From JAEUMG01 sp046349315 (lineage in GTDB: Bacteria > Pseudomonadota > Alphaproteobacteria > Rhizobiales > Aestuariivirgaceae): DNA of 64,000 nucleotides. The stretch's first letter is position 1, and every line of letters starts with the position of its first letter. Position numbers and translations under genes: made by a program. This document shows positions 25,726 to 34,154 of the stretch, piece by piece. The stretch lies in the NCBI GenBank assembly GCA_046349315.1, contig JAXMCQ010000006.1, positions 1 through 64,000 of the forward strand, given 5' to 3'. A model generated the notes under the pieces. The model was not told the origin of the DNA. It made no database searches and worked only from the letters and a program-made list of their open reading frames with translations.

Positions 25726-26293
25726 AGCTGGCCGGGTCAAAAAGCGGCGCTTCCTGACCGACCCAGAAATAGGCGAGCACCTTGTCGCCGATCAGCGCAA
25801 AATACTGGATGCCGTCATTGGTTGCGCCAAAGGTTCCGCAGGCATGGAAGGGCTCGTCGCGGGCGAGGAGTTCTTCCATATAGGCGGCGGTTGGCTCGTA
25901 GCTGTACTGGTGCGTCACGTAATCGAGCCTGACCTGGCAGCGATTGCGCTCATCTTCGGCAATCGAAGGACTCGCCACCGCTTCAACCAGCGCAAAGGGT
26001 TTCTTTCCCGACACGGGCCAGAACTGGGCTACCGGCACGCTATTGCCATCCCAGGATTGGGTGAGGGTGTTGCTGCCATCGAGCGCGAAACTCACTTTTG
26101 GCGCCTGCTTGCCATCGCACGACTGCCAGCGGAAGGTGAGTTTGATCGGCGGCTTGACGGTAAGATCAATCGTCTGGTCCGTCCACTTGCAGCCTTCATA
26201 AGGGGTAGCGTCGCCGTCGGCGGCCTGCGCCATAGCGGCCCTTGGCAACAATCCGAGCGCGATAAGCGCTGCAATCGCGGCAAGGTTGTTCAT
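25694..26293 (-). CDS. Hypothetical secreted protein (199 aa)
   Basis: ATG 26293 has a GGGGG-rich ribosome site upstream; a GTG at 26296 is an alternative. The signal peptide MNNLAAIAALIALGLLPRAAMAQ is clear. The mature part has four cysteines (EGCKWTD, WQSCDGK, RNRCQVR, FHACGTF) and is rich in aromatic and beta-forming residues, suggesting a small disulfide-bonded periplasmic protein. I do not recognise a family. It overlaps the 3' end of pabC on the opposite strand by 32 bases. Confidence 0.75.
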   Translation of the reverse strand: MNNLAAIAALIALGLLPRAAMAQAADGDATPYEGCKWTDQTIDLTVKPPIKLTFRWQSCDGKQAPKVSFALDGSNTLTQSWDGNSVPVAQFWPVSGKKPFALVEAVASPSIAEDERNRCQVRLDYVTHQYSYEPTAAYMEELLARDEPFHACGTFGATNDGIQYFALIGDKVLAYFWVGQEAPLFDPASFKLVPQAAQE

Positions 26294-26374
26294 CACCGCC
26301 CCCTTGCTGGTCCGAATTGCTGAATCCTATCAGACTCTTTGCAGGATTTGCCGAGAATCGGATTCAGGCGCGGC

Positions 26375-26857
26375 TTAGAGCCGGGCATTGGCATAGGCCT
26401 CGATGAACTGATCCGAATCATGCGGGCAGCCGGAATTGATGCCTCCAGCGGAAAGCCTGTGCTCCTGCTTCTCGGTGATCCAGCGGGTGATGCCAGGGCT
26501 CGCGCCGTGATCGCCAGCCGCGGAATAGAGGCAAAGCGCGACAAGCTTGCCGAAGGGCGTAATGGCAAGCGCCGCATTCTCCTTGTCGCAATTGTCTTCC
26601 TCGCAGACGACGGCGACCAGTGCGTCCTCCTTTTCGACGACTGGGGTTGCCGCATCGAGGGATTCGATGAAGCTCAGAGCATCATCGCCGGCTGCATCGG
26701 CGATCGCCTTGCTGACCAGGGGTTCCTCGAAGAAGGACAGGCACTCTACCTGTTCAAAGGGATATTTTCCGATATGCGCCGGCGGACCGGTCATCGGTGG
26801 CGCACTGGCCAAGCCGAACAGGCTCATTACGGCAAGGGTGGTTGAGCAAAACATCAT
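26375..26857 (-). CDS. Hypothetical secreted acidic protein (160 aa)
   Basis: Start ATG 26857 or 26854 after GGAAAG. The N terminus MMFCSTTLAVMSLFGLASA is a probable signal peptide. The mature region is acidic with cysteines at VECLSF, VVCEEDNCDKEN, ALCLYS and SGCPHD. It is the second secreted cysteine-containing unknown on this strand after the 25.7-26.3 kb gene, 82 bases away, so the two could form an operon. No recognised domain. Confidence 0.7.
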   Translation of the reverse strand: MMFCSTTLAVMSLFGLASAPPMTGPPAHIGKYPFEQVECLSFFEEPLVSKAIADAAGDDALSFIESLDAATPVVEKEDALVAVVCEEDNCDKENAALAITPFGKLVALCLYSAAGDHGASPGITRWITEKQEHRLSAGGINSGCPHDSDQFIEAYANARL

Positions 26858-26950
26858 GGTCTTTCCGTCTCGAAATAGCCGTGAGCGTCTGCTTTGGCAA
26901 TTTTGTGAACCAAGCCGGCCGGATTTGGCCGTTCATGGGATGATGAAAAA

Positions 26951-27292
26951 ATGAGCACGATCCTGGTTCTGGCGACCCTGCTGAGCCTTGCGGGCAGCGA
27001 ATGGGGCATGGCCGGCACCGAGCAATATATCCAGTTCCGCGACGGCCGCGTCGCCGGCCATTCCGGCTGCAACCGCTATACCGGCAGCTATAGGCAAGGG
27101 GGCGAGACGCTAAAGTTCGGGCAGATCGCCGCGACAAAAATGGCCTGCACGCCGGACCGCATGAAGCAGGAACAGGCTTGGCTCCACATGCTGGACAAGG
27201 TGCGCGGCTTCGAGGCGACGCATCTCGTCCTGAAACTCAAGGCGGCTGACGGAAAAGTCATTGCCACCTTGCAGCGGCGCGACTTCGATTAA
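26951..27292 (+). CDS. META domain protein (HslJ-like)
   Basis: 113 residues: a short hydrophobic N terminus (MSTILVLATLLSLAG) runs into a META/HslJ domain. The key conserved run is FRDGRVAGHSGCNRYTGSY, then LKFGQIAATKMAC and AWLHML, matching the GxxGCNxxxG...TxMAC signature. HslJ-type proteins are heat-inducible outer-membrane or periplasmic proteins linked to novobiocin resistance in E. coli. The mature protein begins almost at once with the domain, so it is a minimal version. No strong ribosome site. Divergent from the 26.4 kb secreted protein. Confidence 0.82.
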   Translation: MSTILVLATLLSLAGSEWGMAGTEQYIQFRDGRVAGHSGCNRYTGSYRQGGETLKFGQIAATKMACTPDRMKQEQAWLHMLDKVRGFEATHLVLKLKAADGKVIATLQRRDFD

Positions 27293-27338
27293 GGCCCGTG
27301 CTGGCTTATACAGGGGCCGTGGCAATGGAGATTGACGC

Positions 27339-28310
27339 GTGAAATACACTCGATTGGGCAATACGGGTTTGAAGGTGAGCCGGCTCTGCCTCGGCTGCAT
27401 GAGCTATGGTTCAACCGCTTGGCGGCCATGGGTGCTCGAAGAGGACGCGGCGCGGCCTTTCTTCCGCAAGGCGGTCGAGTCCGGCATCACGTTCTTCGAC
27501 ACCGCCGATTATTATAGCACCGGTCAGTCGGAAGAGGTGACGGGACGGTTGCTCAATGAGTTCGTGCGCCGCGACGATATCGTGCTGGCGACCAAGGTCG
27601 GGCTCGAAATGGGGCCGAGCCCCAATGCGACGGGATTGTCGCGCAAGCATATCGCCGAGGGCATCGATGCCTCGCTCAAGCGGCTCGGCACGGATTATGT
27701 CGATCTCTACCAGATTCATCGCCTCGATCATGACACGCCGATGGAGGAAATCTGCGAGGCGCTGAATCGCGCCGTTGCGGCCGGCAAGGTTCTCTATCTC
27801 GGTGCCTCCTCGATGGCGGCCTGGCAGTTCATGAAATTGCTGGGCATTCAGGAGGCACTCGGTCTGTCGCGCTTCGTCTCGATGCAGAACCATTACAATC
27901 TGCTCTATCGCGAGGAAGAGCGAGAGATGGTGCCCTTGTGCGTGTCAGAGGGGGTCGGGCTCATTCCGTGGAGTCCCTTGGCGCGCGGCGTGCTGACGCG
28001 GCCCGTCGAGGCACAGAAGACGACACGCTCTTCGACCGATCGCTATACGCCGACGCTCTACGGCGCAGCCCATGATGCCGATATCATCAATGCACTTCAG
28101 GCAGCGGCCAGCAAGATCGGCCATTCCATGGCGCAGACCGCACTCGCCTGGCTGCTGTCGCGGCCCGGGGTCACGGCGCCGATCATCGGCGCGACGAAGA
28201 TTCACCAGCTCGACGAGGCCCTGGGCGCGCTCGACATCACGCTCGATGCCGATACGATCGCAAGCCTCGAAGCCGATTATAAGCCGCGATCGGTCGCCGG
28301 TTTCGAATAG
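27339..28310 (+). CDS. Aldo/keto reductase (AKR family)
   Basis: GTG 27339, with GGAG about 10 bases upstream, yields 323 residues starting MKYTRLGNTGLKVSRLCLGCM, a standard AKR N terminus. The catalytic tetrad is visible: D and Y in FFDTADYYSTGQSEE, K in LATKVGLEMG, H in DLYQIHRLD. The NADPH site includes IPWSPLARGVLTRP and APIIGATKIHQLDEAL. The order and length fit the YajO/AKR11-like group that reduces aldehydes and sugars. Substrate unknown. Downstream DjlA-like gene starts 25 bases later. Confidence 0.92.
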   Translation: MKYTRLGNTGLKVSRLCLGCMSYGSTAWRPWVLEEDAARPFFRKAVESGITFFDTADYYSTGQSEEVTGRLLNEFVRRDDIVLATKVGLEMGPSPNATGLSRKHIAEGIDASLKRLGTDYVDLYQIHRLDHDTPMEEICEALNRAVAAGKVLYLGASSMAAWQFMKLLGIQEALGLSRFVSMQNHYNLLYREEEREMVPLCVSEGVGLIPWSPLARGVLTRPVEAQKTTRSSTDRYTPTLYGAAHDADIINALQAAASKIGHSMAQTALAWLLSRPGVTAPIIGATKIHQLDEALGALDITLDADTIASLEADYKPRSVAGFE

Positions 28311-28335
28311 GCTGAGCCCGAGGCACGAATCCGCT

Positions 28336-29037
28336 ATGCTGAAACGCATGTCCATCTGGTCGAACATAGTCGAGGCGATCGAAGCGATCGGCGATTCGGT
28401 GGCGGGCTTCCTTGCCTCGCTGTCGAGCCGGCGTGTGGCCGAGCCCGAGCGCACGGCCGCCTTCACGATCGGCATGATCGCGCTCGGTGCCAAGATGGCC
28501 AAGGCCGACGGCATTGTCACACCACCGGAGATCGCGGCTTTCAGACAGGTCTTCAAGATTGCGCCGAGCGACCTCAAGCATGTGGCGCGGGTGTTCAACC
28601 TCGCCAAACAGGACGTCGCGGGTTTCGAATTCTACGCGCGGCAAATGCAACGGCTCTTCGCGCAGCGGCCGCGCACGCTCGAGGATATTCTCGACGGCCT
28701 GTTCCACATCGCGACCGCCGACGGCGTGGTCGATGAAAAGGAGCTTGCCTATCTGGCCGAGGTCGCGCGCCTCTTCCATTTCAGCCCGCATGATTTCGAT
28801 CGTATCAAGGCGCGGCATGTGCCGCCGGGCAGCGAAGATCCCTATGTCGTACTTGGCATCGATCCGCATGTGAGCGATGAGGACTTGCGCCGCCATTATC
28901 GCAAGCTGGTGCGCAGTGGCCATCCCGATCGCCATATCGCCGCGGGCATGCCTTCGGAAATGGTGCGGATCGCGACGGAGCGCCTGGCGCGTATCAATGC
29001 CGCCTATGACTCGGTGGCAAAGGTCCGCGGCTTGTGA
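28336..29037 (+). CDS. DjlA-like co-chaperone: TerB domain plus C-terminal J domain
   Basis: ATG 28336 (233 residues) or ATG 28348. Residues about 40-150 form a TerB/DjlA helical domain (FTIGMIALGAKMAKADGIVT; IATADGVVDEKELAYLAEVA). The last 65 residues are a J domain with the invariant HPD in KLVRSGHPDRH and a preceding YVVLGI. J proteins stimulate DnaK ATPase. Unlike E. coli DjlA there is no obvious N-terminal membrane span, only a weakly hydrophobic amphipathic start. The stop overlaps the GTG start of the amidase gene by 4 bases. Confidence 0.9.
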   Translation: MLKRMSIWSNIVEAIEAIGDSVAGFLASLSSRRVAEPERTAAFTIGMIALGAKMAKADGIVTPPEIAAFRQVFKIAPSDLKHVARVFNLAKQDVAGFEFYARQMQRLFAQRPRTLEDILDGLFHIATADGVVDEKELAYLAEVARLFHFSPHDFDRIKARHVPPGSEDPYVVLGIDPHVSDEDLRRHYRKLVRSGHPDRHIAAGMPSEMVRIATERLARINAAYDSVAKVRGL

Positions 29038-29774
29038 TCCACACAAGCCTGCCGCATGAATTCCAGCCTTCTCCCAATGTCGAGCCACGCAAGGATGGGG
29101 TGAAGCCCGATCTCCTGCTGATGCACTATACCGAGATGGAAAATGCCGAAGCGGCGTGCGCCTGGCTGTGCGATCCGGCGTCGAAGGTTTCGTGCCACTA
29201 TCTCGTCGATGAGGCGGGAGGCATCGTGCAGATGGTCGATGAGGCCCTGCGCGCCTGGCATGCCGGCGCTTCATCGTGGCAGGGCGAGACGGATATCAAC
29301 TCGCATTCGATCGGTATCGAAATTCAGAATCCAGGTCCGCGTTATGGCTATCGTGCATTTCCGGCCGTGCAAATGCGGGCGGTGATCGAACTCTCGAAAG
29401 ACATCATCGCGCGCAATTCCATCCGGCCCGAACGCGTGCTTGCCCATTCCGATGTCGCGCCGGGCCGCAAGATCGATCCGGGTGCGCTTTTCGACTGGCG
29501 ACTTCTCCACGACGAGGGGATCGGCCATTGGGTGCGGCCTTCACCGATCGACGGCAGGGTTGGGCTCAAGGAGGGCGACAGCGGAGCTCAGGTCGAGCAA
29601 TTGCAGCAGGCGCTCGGCGGCTATGGCTATGGATTGCCGGTGACCGGAACTTACGACGCGCGGACCAAGACGGTCGTCTCAGCCTTCCAGTTACATTTTC
29701 GCCCAGGGCGCGTTGACGGCATCGCCGATCGGTCGACGCTTGAGACGCTCGAACGACTTATTGAAGCGCTCTAA
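29034..29774 (+). CDS. N-acetylmuramoyl-L-alanine amidase (Amidase_2) with peptidoglycan-binding domain
   Basis: The GTG start at 29034 overlaps the DjlA-like stop (GTGA), indicating translational coupling; 246 residues. The amidase domain carries the zinc ligands: H in LLLMHYTEM, H in VLAHSDVAPGRKIDPG plus the aspartate, and the catalytic Glu region SHSIGIEIQNPG. A PG_binding_1 domain follows at about 182-243 (LKEGDSGAQVEQLQQALGG...VTGTYDARTKTVVSAFQ). There is no signal peptide, so it may act in cytosolic muropeptide recycling as AmpD does, despite the AmiD-like architecture (inference). A DjlA-like gene followed by an amidase gene upstream of rnpB is a conserved arrangement I recall from Rhizobiaceae. 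Confidence 0.9.
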   Translation: MIHTSLPHEFQPSPNVEPRKDGVKPDLLLMHYTEMENAEAACAWLCDPASKVSCHYLVDEAGGIVQMVDEALRAWHAGASSWQGETDINSHSIGIEIQNPGPRYGYRAFPAVQMRAVIELSKDIIARNSIRPERVLAHSDVAPGRKIDPGALFDWRLLHDEGIGHWVRPSPIDGRVGLKEGDSGAQVEQLQQALGGYGYGLPVTGTYDARTKTVVSAFQLHFRPGRVDGIADRSTLETLERLIEAL

Positions 29775-29779
29775 GCCGC

Positions 29780-30241
29780 CTAAGGCTTGCGGCAGGCTTC
29801 GATGAGATTGGCGAAGTCCTGGCCCGCGCTGGGGAATGTCTGGCTCTCGCCTCCCACCGACACGGCGAAGCGATCGGTGCCCTGCAAAGCGGGAAGTACG
29901 GGATCTGCGGCGGGGAGGGCGCCTTCGGCACTCGTCGTTGCGTCAAGCTCATTGGCCATGGTGCGTGCCTTGACCGAGAATTTCTTGTCGTTTGCCGTGA
30001 ATTCGATCGTGGTGTCGATATCGGCGCCAAGCTTCACGTTGGCGTCGGCGACAAAGACGCGGACCTCGCCCGCGCCTTGGGTGCACCAGAAGCTGATGCC
30101 GACGTCTTCCGACTCCGGCACACCGAAAACGAGGTAGGCTTCGGTCTCGCTGGTTCCCCAGCTCCATTCCCGCTCTTGCGCAAGCGCCGCTGTGGCGGAC
30201 ATAATCACCGCCACGCAAAGGACCGGCACGCGCCCGACCAT
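29780..30241 (-). CDS. Hypothetical secreted protein (153 aa)
   Basis: ATG 30241 has an excellent ribosome site (GGAGGAG, spacing about 5). A signal peptide (VLCVAVIMSATAALAQ) is followed by a beta-rich domain with SFWCTQGAGEVRVFVAD near residue 50 and a C-terminal LIEACRKP. The two cysteines could form one disulfide. I recall comparable small periplasmic proteins in Alphaproteobacteria but no name or function. It is convergent with the amidase gene. Confidence 0.75.
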   Translation of the reverse strand: MVGRVPVLCVAVIMSATAALAQEREWSWGTSETEAYLVFGVPESEDVGISFWCTQGAGEVRVFVADANVKLGADIDTTIEFTANDKKFSVKARTMANELDATTSAEGALPAADPVLPALQGTDRFAVSVGGESQTFPSAGQDFANLIEACRKP

Positions 30242-30316
30242 TCAACTCCTCCAACAAACGCCTCACCGGCGGCCCTCCAGATAGACGTAGCTTGAGACAA
30301 GGGAAAGCACAAAGGC

Positions 30317-31981
30317 ATGAGTGCCGATATCATCATCACCAACGGTAAGGTCATCACCATGGATGAGGCCCTGCCGCATGCGGAAGCCGTGGCGCTGGCC
30401 GGGAATAAGATTCTGTTCATAGGCGATACGCAATCCGCGCTCGCTCACAAGAAAGCCTCGACCCGCATCATCGATGCGCAAGGCGGCACCGTGCTGCCCG
30501 GTCTCATCGAAGCGCATATGCACCTCTTTCCAGGCGCGACCGAGATCGAGAACCTGCAGCTTTATGGCGTGCACGGCTTTGCGGCGATGGAGCAGGCGAT
30601 CAATGCCTATGCGGCTTCCCGACCCGGGGCGCGATTGCTGATCGGACAGCAGGCGGATTACACGATCCTCTCAGATAAAGAACGCGTGACGCGCCAGCAT
30701 CTCGACCGGATCATTCCCGACCGGCCTTTCATCATGTTCTCTCCCGACCATCACACGGCGTGGGCGAATACGATCGCGCTGGAGAAGGCGGGGATCCTCA
30801 AGGGCAAGACGCTGGGCCCCGGCAATGAAATCGTCATGGGCGCAGACGGATTGGCGGAAGGCGAATTGCGCGAAGGCGAAGCCATCCAGCCGGTGCAATC
30901 GCTTTCGGGTTCGGGCAATCGCGAGAGATTGGGCCTTTCGACCGGAGGAGAACCCGATCCCGCGCCGACGCCGGAAGAATTTGAACATGATCTGACGGTC
31001 ATCAAGCGCGGGCTTGCGCATCTCGCGAAGCACGGCCTCACCAGCTTCCACAACATGGATGGCAATCTCTACCAGTTGCAATTGCTCGAAGCCTTGGAAT
31101 CGCGCGGCGAATTGACGGCAAGGGCGCGCATCCCGTTCCACTTCAAGAATTTCATGGAGGTCTCGGCTCTCGAAAAAGCGAGCGCCATGTCCGAGCGCTA
31201 TCATAGCGACCGACTCGCCTCGGGATTTGTGAAGCTCTTTGTCGACGGCGTGCTCGACAGCTGGACGGCGGTGATGGTCGAGGATTATGCGGACCGCAAA
31301 GGCTGGGTCGGCGAACCGCTTTTCACCAAGAAGCAATTTGCGAAAGTGGCAACCGCGATCGACAAGCGTGGATTGCAGATCGCCGTGCATGCAATCGGCG
31401 ACGGCGCAGTGCGGATCGTGCTCGACGGCTATGAAGCAGCACGCAAGGCGAATGGTCCGCGCGATTCACGCCATCGCATCGAACATATCGAGGTGGTGCA
31501 TCCCGACGACATTCCACGCTTCCGCGAGTTGGGCGTCATTGCCTCGATGCAGCCGCCGCATCCGCCGGGATCGCAAGGTCTGCCGCTCGAGCCCACCGTG
31601 TCTCGCATAGGCCGCGACCGCTGGGAGTACTCCTACGCCTGGAATACCCTGCGCGATGCTGGCGCGCATTTGGCCTTTGCGACCGACTGGCCGGTCTCCG
31701 ACATCAATCCGATCCGCTCGATCCAGTCGGCGATCACGCGCAAGAAATGGGCAGACGATCTTCCCGACCAGCGCCAAACGCTGGAACAGGCGATCTCCGG
31801 CTATACGCGCGACGGCGCCTTTACCGAGTTCAAGGAGGACCGGAAGGGGAAGCTCAAGCACGGGATGCTGGCAGACGTGACAGTTCTGTCGGGCGACATG
31901 GAAAAGACCGATCCCGAACGGCTGCACGAGATTACACCGATCGTTACCATCACCGACGGGAAGGTCGTCTACGCAGCTTGA
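30317..31981 (+). CDS. YtcJ-type amidohydrolase family 3 protein
   Basis: 554 residues. It starts DIIITNGKVITMDEALPHAEAVALAG, the beta-sandwich start of the amidohydrolase family 3 (YtcJ) group. Metal ligands: HxH in LIEAHMHLFPG; further H in IAVHAIGDGAVR and HRIEHIEVV; and the catalytic D in FATDWPVSDI. Members hydrolyse N-acyl or formamide-type C-N bonds; NfdA-like N-substituted formamide deformylases belong here. The protein is cytosolic and its substrate unknown. It begins 75 bases from a divergent secreted-protein gene and ends just before rnpB. Confidence 0.9.
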   Translation: MSADIIITNGKVITMDEALPHAEAVALAGNKILFIGDTQSALAHKKASTRIIDAQGGTVLPGLIEAHMHLFPGATEIENLQLYGVHGFAAMEQAINAYAASRPGARLLIGQQADYTILSDKERVTRQHLDRIIPDRPFIMFSPDHHTAWANTIALEKAGILKGKTLGPGNEIVMGADGLAEGELREGEAIQPVQSLSGSGNRERLGLSTGGEPDPAPTPEEFEHDLTVIKRGLAHLAKHGLTSFHNMDGNLYQLQLLEALESRGELTARARIPFHFKNFMEVSALEKASAMSERYHSDRLASGFVKLFVDGVLDSWTAVMVEDYADRKGWVGEPLFTKKQFAKVATAIDKRGLQIAVHAIGDGAVRIVLDGYEAARKANGPRDSRHRIEHIEVVHPDDIPRFRELGVIASMQPPHPPGSQGLPLEPTVSRIGRDRWEYSYAWNTLRDAGAHLAFATDWPVSDINPIRSIQSAITRKKWADDLPDQRQTLEQAISGYTRDGAFTEFKEDRKGKLKHGMLADVTVLSGDMEKTDPERLHEITPIVTITDGKVVYAA

Positions 31982-32012
31982 CGGGAAGCAGGTGCGCGCC
32001 TAGGTCAGCCCT

Positions 32013-32396
32013 GTCAGCCGGCTGGATGGCCGCCGGAGGGTGTCAAAACCCTCGGGAGGAAAGTCCGGGCTCCATGGAAAGACGGTGCCGGGTAACGCCC
32101 GGCGGGGGCAACCCCAGGGACAGTGCAACAGAGAACAGACCGCCATCTCTTGAGGTGGCAAGGGTGAAACGGTGCGGTAAGAGCGCACCGCGCGCACGGC
32201 AACGGACGCGGCGTTGGTAAACCCCACCGGGAGCAAGACCGAATAGGGATGGCACGGGCCGCGAGGCCCAGGCGGTTTCCGCGCCGCTATCCGGGTTGGT
32301 CGCGCGAAGCGCATGGCAACATGCGTTCCAGATGAATGGCCATCCATCGCGGGAGCGATCCCGCGGGGACAGAACCCGGCTTACAGGCCGGCTGAC
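32013..32396 (+). ncRNA. rnpB: RNase P RNA (type A)
   Basis: All universal conserved blocks are present in order. The P1 arm GTCAGCCGGC (32013-32022) pairs with GCCGGCTGAC (32387-32396). The P4 5' strand is GAGGAAAGTCCGGGCTCC near 32057. Then come the CAGAGAACAGACCGCC block, TAAACCCCACCGGGAGCAAGACC near 32218, and the P4 3' strand AGAACCCGGCTTA near 32371. Length of about 384 is typical for Alphaproteobacteria. It is the catalytic RNA that matures tRNA 5' ends. Its position near the dcw cluster is conserved in Hyphomicrobiales. The exact ends are estimated from the P1 helix. Confidence 0.96.
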
Positions 32397-32433
32397 ATTC
32401 TATCCCCTTGATCTACAGACAGGAATTTTATGC

Positions 32434-32462
32434 TTGACACGTGACCGATTAGTTCCTACTTT
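32434..32462 (+). promoter_or_regulatory. Sigma70-like promoter upstream of the sulfatase gene
   Basis: TTGACA at 32434-32439, 17-base spacer, TACTTT at 32457-32462. It faces the sulfatase gene with a leader of about 80 bases. The -35 is perfect; the -10 is moderate. Confidence 0.55.
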
Positions 32463-32546
32463 GTTCATGTGATTAGCGATGATATCGCGTGTGACGGAGC
32501 GATGTTCTAGGTTAGGTTGAACAGTGCGATTGATACGGGGGATATT

Positions 32547-34109
32547 ATGATCGTGCGGAATTTCCAGTGTGTCTTGATAGCTTTCCTGGCCCTGTGCCTC
32601 AGTTGCCTTTCAACGGCGAGCCGAGCCGAGGAAGAGAAGCCCAATATCCTGGTCATCTGGGGCGACGACATCGGCCTTACCAACATCAGCTACAACAATC
32701 GCGGGCTCATGGGCTATCGCACGCCCAACATCGACCGCATCGCCCAAGAGGGTGTGGCATTCACCGACTATTACGGCCAGCAGAGCTGCACGGCGGGTCG
32801 GGCGGCCTTCATCGGCGGCAACAACCCGCTGCGCACCGGCATGACCAAGGTCGGGGTCCCCGGCGCGGCGGAAGGCTGGCAGAAGACCGAGATCACCATG
32901 GCCACCATCCTCAAGTCGCAAGGCTATCTGACGGGCCAGTTCGGCAAGAACCATCAGGGCGACCGCGACGAACACCTGCCCACCATGCATGGGTTCGACG
33001 AATTCTTCGGCAATCTGTATCACCTCAATGCGGAGGAGGAGCCGGAGAACGAGGATTATCCGGACGATCCCGAATTCCGCAAAATGTTCGGTCCCCGCGG
33101 CGTGCTGCACACCTTCGCCAATCCGGACGGCACGCAGAAGATCGAAGACACGGGCCCGCTCACCAAGAAGCGCATGGAAACGGTGGATGACGAGACCGTT
33201 GCAGCCGCCATCGATTTCATCAAACGGGCGCAGGCGGAGAAGAAGCCGTTCTTCGTCTGGTGGAACGGGACTCGCATGCACTTCCGCACACATGTGCGCC
33301 CCGAGCACCGCCACAAGGGCAATGACGAATATACCGATGGGATGATCGAGCACGACATGCAAGTCGGCGAATTGCTGAAGGCCCTCGACGACCTTGGCAT
33401 CGCCAATGACACGCTCGTGCTCTATTCGACAGACAACGGCCCGCATTTCAACACCTGGCCGGATGCGGGCAACACGCCCTTCAGAAGCGAGAAGAACTCG
33501 AACTGGGAGGGCGCCTATCGGGTGCCGGCCTTCGTGCGCTGGCCCGGCCATTTCCCGGCAGGGGTCACGGTGAATGGCATCGTCTCGCACCAGGACTGGC
33601 TGCCGACTTTCGCAGCGATTGCCGGGGCGCCCGACATCAAAGAAAAGTTGATGGCGGGGACGGAGATCATGGGCAAGACCTACAAGAACATGATCGACGG
33701 CTTTGACATGACGGACTACCTATCCGGCAAGACGAACAGTTCGCCGCGCGAGTGGTTCGTTTATGTGAATGACGACGGCGACATCGTCGCGGTGCGCTGG
33801 AAGGACTGGAAGGTCGTCTACAAGGAAAACCGCGGACAGGGCTTCGGCGTCTGGCGAGAGCCGTTCACGCCGCTTCGCGTGCCGCTGGTCTTCAACCTCC
33901 GGCGCGACCCATTCGAGCGGGCACAGCACAACGCCAATATCTATGAGGATTGGGCGCTCGACCGCCCCTTCATCATCTTCGCGGCGCAGGCGGTGGCGCT
34001 CAAATTCCTCGCGACCCTGCAGCAGTTCCCACCCAGTCAATCGCCTGGATCGTTCAATCTGGATAACGCGGCCAAGCAGATAAAGGAGCTTTCGCGGACG
34101 GAGAACTGA
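32547..34109 (+). CDS. Arylsulfatase family protein (type I sulfatase), secreted
   Basis: ATG 32547 follows GGGGGA; an earlier TTG at 32517 lacks this. 520 residues with a signal peptide (FQCVLIAFLALCLSCLSTASRA). Sulfatase landmarks: metal site ILVIWGDDIG; the formylglycine motif C-T-A-G-R with C81 (C-x-A-x-R form, needing maturation by FGE or an anaerobic maturase); GKNHQGD; GFDEFFGN; and the second metal site STDNGPHFN. It hydrolyses a sulfate ester in the periplasm; the substrate is unknown. No sulfatase-maturing enzyme is in the window. It has its own promoter and lies between rnpB and the division cluster. Confidence 0.92.
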   Translation: MIVRNFQCVLIAFLALCLSCLSTASRAEEEKPNILVIWGDDIGLTNISYNNRGLMGYRTPNIDRIAQEGVAFTDYYGQQSCTAGRAAFIGGNNPLRTGMTKVGVPGAAEGWQKTEITMATILKSQGYLTGQFGKNHQGDRDEHLPTMHGFDEFFGNLYHLNAEEEPENEDYPDDPEFRKMFGPRGVLHTFANPDGTQKIEDTGPLTKKRMETVDDETVAAAIDFIKRAQAEKKPFFVWWNGTRMHFRTHVRPEHRHKGNDEYTDGMIEHDMQVGELLKALDDLGIANDTLVLYSTDNGPHFNTWPDAGNTPFRSEKNSNWEGAYRVPAFVRWPGHFPAGVTVNGIVSHQDWLPTFAAIAGAPDIKEKLMAGTEIMGKTYKNMIDGFDMTDYLSGKTNSSPREWFVYVNDDGDIVAVRWKDWKVVYKENRGQGFGVWREPFTPLRVPLVFNLRRDPFERAQHNANIYEDWALDRPFIIFAAQAVALKFLATLQQFPPSQSPGSFNLDNAAKQIKELSRTEN

Positions 34110-34154
34110 GGCAAACAGGTTCGATCGCGTGCGCGCGGCTGACCGGGCCTAGCC